32,704 nt of DNA from CAYMND01 sp964465065 (GTDB lineage: Bacteria > Acidobacteriota > Aminicenantia > UBA2199), in contig CAYXHZ010000034.1 in assembly GCA_964465065.1 (NCBI GenBank), forward strand, positions 1 to 32,704, written 5' to 3'. The notes beneath the pieces are model-generated. The model did no database searches, had not been told where the DNA came from, and saw only the letters and a program-made list of their open reading frames with translations. Position numbers and translations under genes: made by a program. Positions 14,993 through 23,104 of the stretch are shown one piece after another (position 1 is the stretch's first letter; each line of letters opens with the position of its first letter).

Positions 14993-17125
14993 TCAGACGG
15001 AGACAATGTCGACATCGACGAACAGCGGCTGGCTGCCGTCCCAGGAAAACCAGGCCAGGCCCTCGTCGACCAGGTCGATTTCCAGACGGTAGCGGCCGGG
15101 TTCGTCGGGCAGCCTGAAGCCGGCCTCGATGACGGTCTCCTCCCCCGGGGCCACATCAGCGCTCAGCCGGGCGCGGAAGTAGTCGGCCAGCCGCGGCCGG
15201 CCTTCGGGAGCGAGATGCCCGCCCAGGGCCACGCAGCCGACGGCGCCGAGCTCACCGCTCAGCCAGCGGGTATTGCCGCGGTTCCGTGCCCGAACGCGCA
15301 GGGACAGGCTCGAACCGGCGCCGAGCCGGACGGACACAGACGGATCGAGCAGCTGCAGCTCGTGGAGCAGCAGGCCGGGTCGACGGCTGTCGGTCGTGTC
15401 GCGGTTGACGATCAGCGGCAGATCGACCGGGATCGAACCGTGCTGGGAGAACCAGCACACCTCCTCCTGCAGCATGTCCAGGCGGACCCGGTAAGGCCCC
15501 GGCTCCTTGGGGACACGCAGCTCCAGATCGATCGTCACCGCCTCATGGACGGCCAGGGCCGCCGGCAGATCGCCGCGGCCGTAATCCTGGTCGATCACCT
15601 GGCCGGACTCGTCGAGAAGCTGAGCTCCGAGGCGGATGGCGCCGCGTACCAGGACGGGTGAAAAAGGCCAGGTGCAAGGACCGTGGTTGGTGACGCGCAA
15701 CGGCAGGTGCAGCCGATCGCCGGCGAAGCTTTCCAGCCGGGGGGGTTCGGCCAGGCATTCGATGGAGGCCAGTCGTCCGGAGATGATCACCGTGGCCGCT
15801 TCGATGGCCGGCTGCGCGGTCCGGAGCTCCGTCGGGCTGGACCGTCGCTGCGACTCGGCCTGGGAAATCACCTCCACCTCCACGTCGCAGGGAAGCGAGC
15901 CGCAGCGGCCGAACCAGGCCACATCGGCCGAAACCAGATCGAAACGCAGCACGTAGCGTCCGGGCTGCTCGGGCAACGGGACCTGGACCAGCAGGGGAAG
16001 AGTCTCTTTGGGCCGTACATCCCGGGCCAGAGTCGCCCGCATGAATTCGGACTTGATCGGTTTTCGCTGCGCATCCATCAGGCTCACCCCCAGGGCGACG
16101 AAGCCGCCGAAGGGACTGATCCGGTGCAGCCAGAGGGTATCGCCGGTGTTTTCGAGCTCGAACAGGAGCGGCAGCGTCCCGGCTGAAACGACCGCCAGGG
16201 AACCCGTCGGTTCTTTCAGGCGGATCACGCCGGTCATGGCGTTCGGACAGCGGCTGTCGGGGCGATGTTCGCCCTTTTTCAGGGTGAAGTTGAAGTGGTC
16301 GCGCTGGTCGTGCTGATAGGTCTCCATGGGCAGGACCGAAACGTCGCCGTTGATGAAACGGACGAAGTCCCCGGCGCTCAGGCTCATCGACGAAGGCGGC
16401 GGGTAGGGCTTGAGGGTGACCGCGCTGAATCCCCGGGCGAGGGCCCGGGTTTCGACGTCGATGGGATCCAGTTCGTTTTCCAGGACTCCGTACTGCTCCT
16501 CGTCGAAAACAGCGGTTTCGGCATGACCGTAGCCCTGACCCGGTTCGGCCATGACCACCCGTCCACCCGGAATCAGCACCCGGTACATCTCGGCCAGCAC
16601 TTCGTCCTGGTTGGGAATATGGTGGAAGGCGTCGAAGCAGACGATGCGGTCCACGGATTCATCCGGCAGGGGAATACGGTGACCGTCGTAGCTCAGGAAA
16701 CGCGGTTCGAATTCCGGACGGTGACGGGGATCGATGCGGAAGAGCTCCTTGCCCAGCTCCAGGGCGGCCGGACTGATGTCGATGGCCACGGTGCGGCAAC
16801 CGAGCAGGTTGAGACAGGAGGCCAGCCAGCAACTGCCGGCCCCGAAGTCCAGCACGGTCATGTCCACCCCGAGTTTGAGTTCCGCCAGCAGAATGCCGAG
16901 CCGGCAGACGTTGTTGGGCGCCGTGATCATATCCGAGAACGGTTTGCTCAAAACATGGCGGCGGCCGCTGGCATCCAGGGCCAGATCCTGCCAATAGGTT
17001 TCGGCGTGGCGGTTGAATTCATCCGTACGCTCCAGCAGTTCGGAATCGCTGTATTTCAACGCCTTGGGCTTGCTCGGGTTCTCCACGATTCCAGCCGGAT
17101 CTTCCTTTCTCTTGAATAATCCCAT
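14993..17125 (-). CDS. Class I SAM-dependent methyltransferase with three C-terminal beta-sandwich repeats
   Basis: A 710-residue protein. The methyltransferase domain (about 60-240) has motif I VLDFGAGSCWLA (91-102), acidic Asp116 in AIDIS, ESVDRIVCFDAFHHIPN and the post-motif VLIPGGRVVMAEPG. Three related modules of about 125 residues follow (about 297-420, 448-574, 584-710). Each ends with PGRY/PGPY, a Leu/Arg-rich strand, then AWF/CWF and GS.P. before a strand of alternating Val. Such modules accompany sugar- and cell-surface-related enzymes in other bacteria and probably bind glycan, but that is inference. There is no signal peptide, so it should be cytoplasmic. GGGGAG upstream supports the start. 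The substrate is unknown; methylation of a glycan or lipid-linked sugar is one possibility. Confidence 0.88.
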   Translation of the reverse strand: MGLFKRKEDPAGIVENPSKPKALKYSDSELLERTDEFNRHAETYWQDLALDASGRRHVLSKPFSDMITAPNNVCRLGILLAELKLGVDMTVLDFGAGSCWLASCLNLLGCRTVAIDISPAALELGKELFRIDPRHRPEFEPRFLSYDGHRIPLPDESVDRIVCFDAFHHIPNQDEVLAEMYRVLIPGGRVVMAEPGQGYGHAETAVFDEEQYGVLENELDPIDVETRALARGFSAVTLKPYPPPSSMSLSAGDFVRFINGDVSVLPMETYQHDQRDHFNFTLKKGEHRPDSRCPNAMTGVIRLKEPTGSLAVVSAGTLPLLFELENTGDTLWLHRISPFGGFVALGVSLMDAQRKPIKSEFMRATLARDVRPKETLPLLVQVPLPEQPGRYVLRFDLVSADVAWFGRCGSLPCDVEVEVISQAESQRRSSPTELRTAQPAIEAATVIISGRLASIECLAEPPRLESFAGDRLHLPLRVTNHGPCTWPFSPVLVRGAIRLGAQLLDESGQVIDQDYGRGDLPAALAVHEAVTIDLELRVPKEPGPYRVRLDMLQEEVCWFSQHGSIPVDLPLIVNRDTTDSRRPGLLLHELQLLDPSVSVRLGAGSSLSLRVRARNRGNTRWLSGELGAVGCVALGGHLAPEGRPRLADYFRARLSADVAPGEETVIEAGFRLPDEPGRYRLEIDLVDEGLAWFSWDGSQPLFVDVDIVSV

Positions 17126-17168
17126 AAATCTCCCCTTTCCTGACGGCGAAACCGTCCGATACTATTTC

Positions 17169-17198
17169 ATTCTACACGATTGGATCCACGAAAGGCAA
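17169..17198 (-). promoter_or_regulatory. Putative promoter of the methyltransferase gene
   Basis: On the minus strand TTGCCT (17198-17193), 18 nt, TAGAAT (17174-17169), about 44 nt before the ATG at 17125. Confidence 0.5.
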
Positions 17199-17219
17199 GA
17201 AGAAACGACGCCCAAAACC

Positions 17220-17717
17220 CTATTCCGCTTCGTCGATGATCGGCAAGTCCTTGCGGATCGGCCGTTCCAGAGAGATGAGCGTCTCGGTGGACTGGATCTG
17301 CGGGATGTCCTGCAGCTGGTCGATCAGGAAATCGTGCAGGCCGCGGGTGTCGGGGGCGACCACCTTGAGAAAGATGTTGAACTTGCCGGTGGTGTAATGC
17401 GCCTCGAGTATTTCCGGCATTTCGCTGAGCCGCTGCAGAACCGGTTTGTAATCGCGGGCGTTGTGCAGGTTGATGCCGACGAAGGCCACCACTCCGTACC
17501 CCAGGGCAGCGGCGTTGAGCTGCAGTGTGCTGCCGGTGACCACGCCGATCTCGCGCAGGCGGTTGAAGCGCACATGGATGGTGCCGCCGGAGACGATCAG
17601 TTCGCGGGCGATATCCTGAAAAGACCGACGGGCATCTTTCTGCAGGCGGCGCAAAATTTCACGGTCCAGATTGTCAATCTGCAAATCGGCAAGAGTTTCA
17701 TCGGTTTTATTTTTCAT
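17220..17717 (-). CDS. Lrp/AsnC-family transcriptional regulator
   Basis: A 165-residue regulator. The N-terminal HTH (about 15-62: LDREILRRLQKDARRSFQDIARE, GGTIHVRFNRLREIGVVTG) is the AsnC type. The C-terminal RAM/Lrp ligand domain (about 70-155) has YGVVAFVGINL, LSEMPEILEAHYTTGKFNIFLKVVAPD and a closing ETLISLERPI. Length is typical. Such proteins bind amino acids and form octamers or hexadecamers on AT-rich DNA; the AT-rich region upstream is compatible with autoregulation. The start has only a weak GGTGA site. It shares its upstream region with the divergent SDR gene, a plausible target. The inducer is unknown. Confidence 0.94.
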   Translation of the reverse strand: MKNKTDETLADLQIDNLDREILRRLQKDARRSFQDIARELIVSGGTIHVRFNRLREIGVVTGSTLQLNAAALGYGVVAFVGINLHNARDYKPVLQRLSEMPEILEAHYTTGKFNIFLKVVAPDTRGLHDFLIDQLQDIPQIQSTETLISLERPIRKDLPIIDEAE

Positions 17718-17738
17718 TTTTTCACCGTTTCAATTGTT

Positions 17739-17767
17739 TTATTACTATATCAGCAATGTTTTGTCAA
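17739..17767 (-). promoter_or_regulatory. Promoter of the Lrp/AsnC gene
   Basis: On the minus strand TTGACA (17767-17762), exactly 17 nt, TAATAA (17744-17739). The surrounding stretch is conspicuously AT-rich compared with its surroundings. Confidence 0.6.
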
Positions 17768-17874
17768 TTTGCAGCCATAAAACGGCAATCCCGTCCGCCT
17801 GGCACGGGTCGAGCGCGCCCGGCTGCCTGGGTACTCGAAAAATATGATAAAATGAATGAAAAAGGAGCCGCATC

Positions 17875-18924
17875 ATGAAAATACTGATCACCGGCGGATC
17901 GGGTTTTTTGGGAATCAACCTGATCCGTTACCTGTACTCCAAAAATTTCACCGAATTGACATCCCTGGATATCGCCCCCTTCGACTACCCCGAAGCCGAC
18001 AGAAAAAAGGTCAACGCCATCCTGGGCGACATCCGCGATACGGCGCTGGTCGACCGGCTGATGGCCGAACACGACCTGGTCGTCCACTGCGCGGCGGCCC
18101 TGCCTCTCTACAGTGTGGAAGAGATCATCTCCACCGACGTCGGCGGCACCAAAAACCTGCTCGAGGCCGCTCGTCGACACGGCTGCAAACGGTTCGTCTA
18201 CATTTCGTCGACCTCGGTCTACGGCGTTCCGGATCATCATCCCTTGTACGAAACGGACAAGATGGTCGGCGTCGGCCCCTACGGTCAGGCCAAGATCGAC
18301 GCCGAGAAACTCTGCGAGGAATTCCGCGCCCAGGGTATGTGCGTGCCGGTCATCCGCCCCAAATCCTTCATCGGCCCGGAACGTCTGGGCATATTCGCCA
18401 TCTTCTACGAATGGGCCCGCGAAGGCCACAACTTCCCGCTGCTCGGCCGCGGCGACAACCGCTACCAGCTGCTGGACGTCGAAGACCTGTGCCAAGCCAT
18501 ATACCAGACCCTGACCCTGCCGACCGGGCAGGTCAACGAAGTGTTCAATATCGGCGCCAAAAGTTTCACGACCATGCGCGAGGATTTCCAGGTGGTATTG
18601 ACCCAGGCCGGCCACGGCAAGAAGATCGTCATGATCCCGGCCGGCCCGGCCATCTTTCTGCTGCGCGTTTTCGAAAAACTGGGCATTTCCCCGGTTTACG
18701 AATGGATTTACGACACGGCGGCCAAAGATTCCTTCGTCAGCGTCGAAAAGGCGGAAAAGTTGCTGGGTTTCTCACCCCGCTTTTCCAACCAGGACGCCTT
18801 CCTGCGCAATTACCAGTGGTACCTGGACCATGCCGATGAACTGGCCAAGGTGAACACCACCGGCGTCAGTCACCGCGTCCCCTGGAAACAGGGCATCCTC
18901 AAGATGGCCAAATGGTTCTTCTGA
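17875..18924 (+). CDS. NAD(P)-dependent epimerase/dehydratase (extended SDR)
   Basis: A 349-residue extended short-chain dehydrogenase. The Rossmann motif GGSGFLG is at 7-13, Asp32 is a likely NAD ribose ligand, and VHCAAALP follows. The catalytic set is SSTSVYG (Ser in 111-114) with Tyr136 and Lys140 in YGQAK. RPKSFIGPERLG and the NIGAKSFTTMREDF region match sugar-nucleotide epimerases. The product could be a UDP-glucose 4-epimerase relative or a sugar dehydratase; the substrate cannot be fixed. AAGGAG upstream supports the start at 17875. It diverges from the Lrp gene, and its 3' end overlaps the next gene by 13 nt. Confidence 0.92.
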   Translation: MKILITGGSGFLGINLIRYLYSKNFTELTSLDIAPFDYPEADRKKVNAILGDIRDTALVDRLMAEHDLVVHCAAALPLYSVEEIISTDVGGTKNLLEAARRHGCKRFVYISSTSVYGVPDHHPLYETDKMVGVGPYGQAKIDAEKLCEEFRAQGMCVPVIRPKSFIGPERLGIFAIFYEWAREGHNFPLLGRGDNRYQLLDVEDLCQAIYQTLTLPTGQVNEVFNIGAKSFTTMREDFQVVLTQAGHGKKIVMIPAGPAIFLLRVFEKLGISPVYEWIYDTAAKDSFVSVEKAEKLLGFSPRFSNQDAFLRNYQWYLDHADELAKVNTTGVSHRVPWKQGILKMAKWFF

Positions 18925-19586
18925 CCTGGTTGCTGCTGCTGGCTCAGACCGTTTCGCCCCCTGCCTCGGACGGCGGCTGGCAGACCTATGTCGAACGCAA
19001 CGAAAGCGGCCGGCAGGTCCGTCACCATTTCCGCGGCCAGGACGGGCGCTACGAGCTCAGAACCGATCTCGAAACCGGTTACGAGCACCAGGTCTACACC
19101 CTGGACGCCAAGGGCGAAACGGTGGCCTGGCAATACGAGGACAGCAGCCGGGACACCCGCCTCTCGGCCACGCTTTCCCCCAACCGACGCATCCGCCTGA
19201 CCGGCCGGCATCACGGCAAAGCCCTGGACAAAACCTACCAGATCAACGACCAGCCATGGAACCAGCGCTTTCAACAGGGTCTGACCGATTTCCTGCGCAG
19301 CGGACAGGACAAAACCGTCTTCTGGACCATCGGCACCCGCGGAAAGGGCGAACTGCGCATCAGCCGCTTCACCGCCCGGCGCGAATCCGCCCAGCCGCTT
19401 CCGGCCGCCCTGCAGCAGGCCGGCCACCCGGGCCCCTTCCATCACATCAAACTTACCCTGTACGGTATGCTGTCGGTGTTCTGGAGCGGCCATTACTGGT
19501 ACGAAGCCGCGAACGGTTCTTTCCTGTTCTACAGCGGCAAAAGCAGCCACCTGGACGGCGAGGTCGTTCTGATCCGCAGCGATTGA
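18912..19586 (+). CDS. Exported protein of unknown function
   Basis: A 224-residue protein I do not recognise. Residues 1-18 form a signal peptide (hydrophobic core LLTWLLLLAQTV). The mature part is rich in beta-type alternation and polar residues, with WQTYVERNESGRQVRHHFRG near the start and HHIKLTLYGMLSVFWSGHYWYEAANGSFLFYSG near the end, loosely like DUF3108/DUF6134-type beta-barrel proteins. That likeness is only in pattern. The start overlaps the SDR gene by 13 nt, so the two are translationally coupled and probably work together. No cysteines, hydrolase motifs or TM helix beyond the signal are visible. Confidence 0.75.
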   Translation: MVLLTWLLLLAQTVSPPASDGGWQTYVERNESGRQVRHHFRGQDGRYELRTDLETGYEHQVYTLDAKGETVAWQYEDSSRDTRLSATLSPNRRIRLTGRHHGKALDKTYQINDQPWNQRFQQGLTDFLRSGQDKTVFWTIGTRGKGELRISRFTARRESAQPLPAALQQAGHPGPFHHIKLTLYGMLSVFWSGHYWYEAANGSFLFYSGKSSHLDGEVVLIRSD

Positions 19587-19652
19587 CCGGCAAGTGACAG
19601 TTTACCGCTCGAGCCGTGTTCAAGATGACGGATACCGACAAGATGAGGATCG

Positions 19653-20162
19653 ATGACAGCGTCTACCAATTCCAGCGCACCTGACGCCGCCGCCCTGTAC
19701 GAAAAATACGGCCCGATGGTACTGCGGCGTTGCCGCCAGCTGCTCCGGGACGAAGAGGCGGCCCTGGACGCCATGCAGGAGACTTTCGTCCGGCTGCTGC
19801 GCTACCAGAGCAGATTGACGGTGGAATACCCTTCCAGCCTCCTCTACCGCATGGCCAGCAATGTCTGCCTCAACATGATCCGCGACGACAGGGTGCAAAC
19901 CGTCGATGACCCGGACGAGCTGATCGCCCGCATCGCCCGCTACGACGACCACGAGCAGCGCTTCATCTATTCCCGGCTGCTGGACCGCCTGTTCGGCGAC
20001 GAGCCCGGCGACACCCGGCAGATGGCTCTGTTCCATTATGTGGACGGCTTGACCCTTCAGGAAGTGGCCGATTCGGTCAAGATGTCGGTATCCGGTGTCC
20101 GCAAACGCCTGCGCCTGTTCAGAGAACGGGTCTTGGACCAGGAGGTGAACCATGGCCAATGA
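19653..20162 (+). CDS. ECF-type RNA polymerase sigma factor
   Basis: A 169-residue sigma factor with the two domains of the ECF group. Sigma-2 (about 14-80) has EEAALDAMQETFVRLLR and SLLYRMASNVCLNMIRD; sigma-4 (about 105-160) has the HTH YVDGLTLQEVADSVKMSVSGVRKRLRLFRERV. GAGG 5 nt upstream of the ATG supports the start. It overlaps the anti-sigma-like gene by 11 nt, and that gene overlaps the caspase gene, forming one operon. ECF genes commonly control their own operon. No clear ECF -35/-10 pair is recognisable in the short upstream gap. The signal is presumably sensed at the membrane via the next protein. Confidence 0.92.
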   Translation: MTASTNSSAPDAAALYEKYGPMVLRRCRQLLRDEEAALDAMQETFVRLLRYQSRLTVEYPSSLLYRMASNVCLNMIRDDRVQTVDDPDELIARIARYDDHEQRFIYSRLLDRLFGDEPGDTRQMALFHYVDGLTLQEVADSVKMSVSGVRKRLRLFRERVLDQEVNHGQ

Positions 20163-20967
20163 TCATCGGGAGCTCCTGACACTGGAACGCTACCTGCTCG
20201 GCGAACTGCCGGCGGCGGAGATCGCCGCCGTGGAGAACGCCCTGGCCGGCGACGACAAGCTGGTCGCCCGACTCGAGCTGCTCAAACAGTCCAACCGCGA
20301 GATCCTGCAGCATTACCCCTCCGACCGTATGGGCCGGGCCATCGAACTGCGCCTGAAAGCGGCCGAAAGTCTCCAAGCCGGACGACGCCGGCCGCTGGTC
20401 CGCATAATCCTGCCGCTGCTAGCGGCAGCCTGCCTGGTCGTCGTCTTCCTGCTCCCCGACCGGTATTTGCAGGATCCGCCCCCCGATCCCGACAGCGGCC
20501 AGTCGGACAAGACCATCGTCAAGGGGCCCGTCCCGGATTCGCTGCCGCCCGGCCTGTACATCTACCGCCGGGTATCGGCACAGCAGATCGAAACCGTCAG
20601 CTCCGGAAGCGCCCTGCGCAGCGGCGATCTGCTGCAGATTGCCTACAAACCCGGAAAGGCCCGTTTCGGAACCATTTTTTCCATCGACGCCCGGGGTACC
20701 GTCACCCTGCATTACCCGGAAGACGAGAACGGCAGCAACGCCCTGACGCCTTCCCAGAAACCGCTGCTCCTGCCCAACGCCTACGAACTGGACGACGCTC
20801 CGGATTTCGAACGCTTCTTCTTCGTCACCAGCGACCGGCCGTTCCAGACCCGGGCCATCCTGGTCAAGGCCAACAATTTCGCGGCCGGAGCCGACAAGCG
20901 GCTGGGCAGGCTGACGCTGGACGAAGGCTTCGATCAGATCACGTTCACCGTGGAGAAAAAACCATGA
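20152..20967 (+). CDS. Membrane anti-sigma-like protein with DUF4384-like extracytoplasmic domain
   Basis: A 271-residue single-pass protein. Residues 1-75 form a helical cytoplasmic region (LERYLLGELPAAEIAAVENAL, then a helix with LELLKQSNREIL), in the position of an anti-sigma domain but without the His-Cys-Cys zinc motif. One TM helix lies at about 83-101. A Pro/Asp-rich linker leads to a periplasmic beta domain (about 128-271) with GLYIYRRV, SGDLLQIAYKPG, GTIFSIDARGTVTLHYPED and YELDDAPDFERFFFVTSD, like DUF4384/ActD-like sequences. It is coupled to the sigma gene (11-nt overlap) and the caspase gene (ATGA, 4 nt). That it holds the sigma factor inactive is inferred from gene order and topology. 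Confidence 0.84.
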   Translation: MANDHRELLTLERYLLGELPAAEIAAVENALAGDDKLVARLELLKQSNREILQHYPSDRMGRAIELRLKAAESLQAGRRRPLVRIILPLLAAACLVVVFLLPDRYLQDPPPDPDSGQSDKTIVKGPVPDSLPPGLYIYRRVSAQQIETVSSGSALRSGDLLQIAYKPGKARFGTIFSIDARGTVTLHYPEDENGSNALTPSQKPLLLPNAYELDDAPDFERFFFVTSDRPFQTRAILVKANNFAAGADKRLGRLTLDEGFDQITFTVEKKP

Positions 20968-23036
20968 ACACCGCCACCGCACTCCGGATCCTGACCCTGT
21001 TGCTGGTCCTGCTGACCGCGCCGCTGCCCGACCGGGCCGCCGCCGCCCCGCAGGATCAGCCGCTGAAACGCTACGCCCTGATCGTCGGCGCCAACGACGG
21101 CGGACCGGAACGATCCAAATTACGCTACGCCGTCCGCGACGCCGAAACCCTGCGCCAGGTGCTGCAGGACCTGGGCGGTATCGAAGACCGCAGCCTGTTC
21201 TACCTGTCCGAACCCGACGGCGAGACTTTATTCGCCACCCTCAACCGGCTCGGCAAAACCGTTCAGAGCGAAAAAAGCCTCTATTCACGGAGCGAATTCA
21301 TCTTCTATTACTCGGGTCATTCCGACGAACGCCACATCCTGTTCGCCCAGGAACGCATCCCCTACAGTGCCGTTCGCAGCGCCATCGAAACCATCGCCAC
21401 CGACGTCCGCATCGTCATCCTCGACTCCTGCGCCTCCGGCGCCTTCACCCGGGCCAAGGGCGGCACCCGGCGTCCCCCGTTCATATTGGACAAGGCCTAC
21501 GACATGAAAGGCTTCGCCTTCATGAGCTCCAGTTCCTCCGACGAGGCATCCCAGGAATCCGAACGACTCAAGGGCTCCTTCTTCACCCACAACCTGGTCG
21601 CCGGATTGCGCGGCGCCGCCGACATGAACCAGGACGGCCGCATCACCCTGACCGAAGCCTACCAGTACAGCTTCGACCATACCCTGAGTCAGACGGCAAA
21701 CACCATCAGCGGTCCGCAGCATCCCCACAAGACCATCCAGATGGAAGGCACCGGAGACGTGGTCATCACTGACCTGCGCCGCAGCCCGTACCGGTTGGTT
21801 TTCGAACCGGAAGTCCAGGGCACCCTGCTGCTGCGGACAGTGGACGGGCAGCTTATCGTCGAACTGCACAAGAGCGCCGGCCGGGAGATGGAGATCGGCC
21901 TGGAGGCCGGCGTATACCAGGTCATCAACATCCGCAGCAACCAGTACTACGACAGCCGCATCGAGCTGAGCGCCAGCGGTCCCCGCCGCCTGAGCGGCAG
22001 TCAGTTCACCCCGGGCCGTCCCTTGTCGACGCAAGCCCGCGGCGACAGCGGAGCGCCGGCTGAACCGCAATCCCGATCCCGATTCCGTTTTGCCTTGCTG
22101 GACAAGCCAGGCGCAAACCCCGAACAAGACCGCTTTGTGCTGCACCTTCTGCTGGCCCATTCCCCGTCCATTCGCGGTCTGTCCCTGGGCAGCGGAATCC
22201 ATATCGTCTCCGGGCGGATGGACGGAGTCCAGCTCGCCGGTCTGGCCAACAGCGTCGGCGCCGACATGCACAGCCTGCAGTTGAGCGGCTTGTTCAATTC
22301 GGTTCGGGGTCACAGCCGGGGCGCGCAGATCAGCGGCGCCGTCAATTTCAGCGGATCTGTCGAGGGTCTGCAGCTCAGCGGCGGGTTGAACTTCACCCCC
22401 AACACCCTGACCGGAGTCCAGATCGGCCCGGTCAACATCGCCAAGACGGTACACGGCGCCCAGATCGGTCTGGTCAATATATCGGGAGATTCAGACGGTT
22501 TCAGCCTGGGTCTGCTCCACATCGCGCCGGGAAAAGAGATCGCCCTGAGCCTGACGGCCGACGACGCCCGTTTGTCGACTCTGGCCGTCAAAACCGGTAC
22601 AGGGCTGACCTACAACCTGTACATGACCGGAATGGATTTCTCGGCCAGACAAAACGTTTTGGGCCTGGGCTGGGGCGTGCACGCCCTGACCGGCAGGTCC
22701 CTGGGGCTGGACCTGGACGTATCCAGCCGACTGATCTTTGCCGACGACGGTTTGTTCACCGGCCGGAATGGAGTGTTGAGCGCACTGCGCGGCACCCTGC
22801 TGTTCCGTGTCGGGCCGGCCCTGCGCCTGGGCGCCGGCGTTTCGGTCAACCATTACCACGCCAGCAACATCCGCTGGTCATGGGAGACCGACGTTTTCGG
22901 CAACGTCCACCCGGTACCCAGCTACTCGGTTCCCGACGACACCGTTTTCGGACATCGTTTCGACAGCGGCAAGGAAAACCAGCTGTGGGTGGGTTTGCAC
23001 CTGGGGATCGAATACGTGCTGAAACGGCGAAAATGA
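20964..23036 (+). CDS. Caspase-family (C14) protease with repeat region and barrel-like C-terminus
   Basis: A 690-residue exported protein. Residues 1-28 are a signal peptide. The caspase domain (about 35-270) begins with YALIVGANDGG. The His-Cys dyad is His119 (YYSGHSDE) and Cys156 (LDSCASGAF); an EF-hand-like DMNQDGRITLTEA (220-231) suggests calcium binding. Residues about 275-345 look like a PEGA-type beta domain. Residues 418-520 are seven short repeats with G.Q[LI].G..N, like LA_2272 surface repeats. Residues about 545-690 alternate polar and hydrophobic strands ending in GLHLGIEYVLKRRK, suggesting an outer-membrane barrel. It begins in an ATGA overlap with the anti-sigma gene. Surface display is inference. 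Confidence 0.9.
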   Translation: MNTATALRILTLLLVLLTAPLPDRAAAAPQDQPLKRYALIVGANDGGPERSKLRYAVRDAETLRQVLQDLGGIEDRSLFYLSEPDGETLFATLNRLGKTVQSEKSLYSRSEFIFYYSGHSDERHILFAQERIPYSAVRSAIETIATDVRIVILDSCASGAFTRAKGGTRRPPFILDKAYDMKGFAFMSSSSSDEASQESERLKGSFFTHNLVAGLRGAADMNQDGRITLTEAYQYSFDHTLSQTANTISGPQHPHKTIQMEGTGDVVITDLRRSPYRLVFEPEVQGTLLLRTVDGQLIVELHKSAGREMEIGLEAGVYQVINIRSNQYYDSRIELSASGPRRLSGSQFTPGRPLSTQARGDSGAPAEPQSRSRFRFALLDKPGANPEQDRFVLHLLLAHSPSIRGLSLGSGIHIVSGRMDGVQLAGLANSVGADMHSLQLSGLFNSVRGHSRGAQISGAVNFSGSVEGLQLSGGLNFTPNTLTGVQIGPVNIAKTVHGAQIGLVNISGDSDGFSLGLLHIAPGKEIALSLTADDARLSTLAVKTGTGLTYNLYMTGMDFSARQNVLGLGWGVHALTGRSLGLDLDVSSRLIFADDGLFTGRNGVLSALRGTLLFRVGPALRLGAGVSVNHYHASNIRWSWETDVFGNVHPVPSYSVPDDTVFGHRFDSGKENQLWVGLHLGIEYVLKRRK

Positions 23037-23070
23037 AACGCCGGCGGCCGGGGCCTCGGCCGGACCGCTC

Positions 23071-23099
23071 TTGACAGCTCGCTGAAAGCCCTCTAATAT
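23071..23099 (+). promoter_or_regulatory. Promoter of the outer-membrane barrel gene, leaderless arrangement
   Basis: Perfect TTGACA (23071-23076), exactly 17 nt, TAATAT (23094-23099). Only 5 nt precede the ATG at 23105, and no Shine-Dalgarno exists. Just upstream, CGGCCG (23045-23050) and CGGCCG (23057-23062) can form a GC hairpin after the caspase stop, but it lacks a T run. Confidence 0.75.
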
Positions 23100-23104
23100 G
23101 AACG

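Noticed and set aside
23045..23062. CGGCCG hairpin after the caspase gene as an intrinsic terminator
   Set aside because: There is no T run after the 6-bp stem; the sequence runs on directly into the next promoter.
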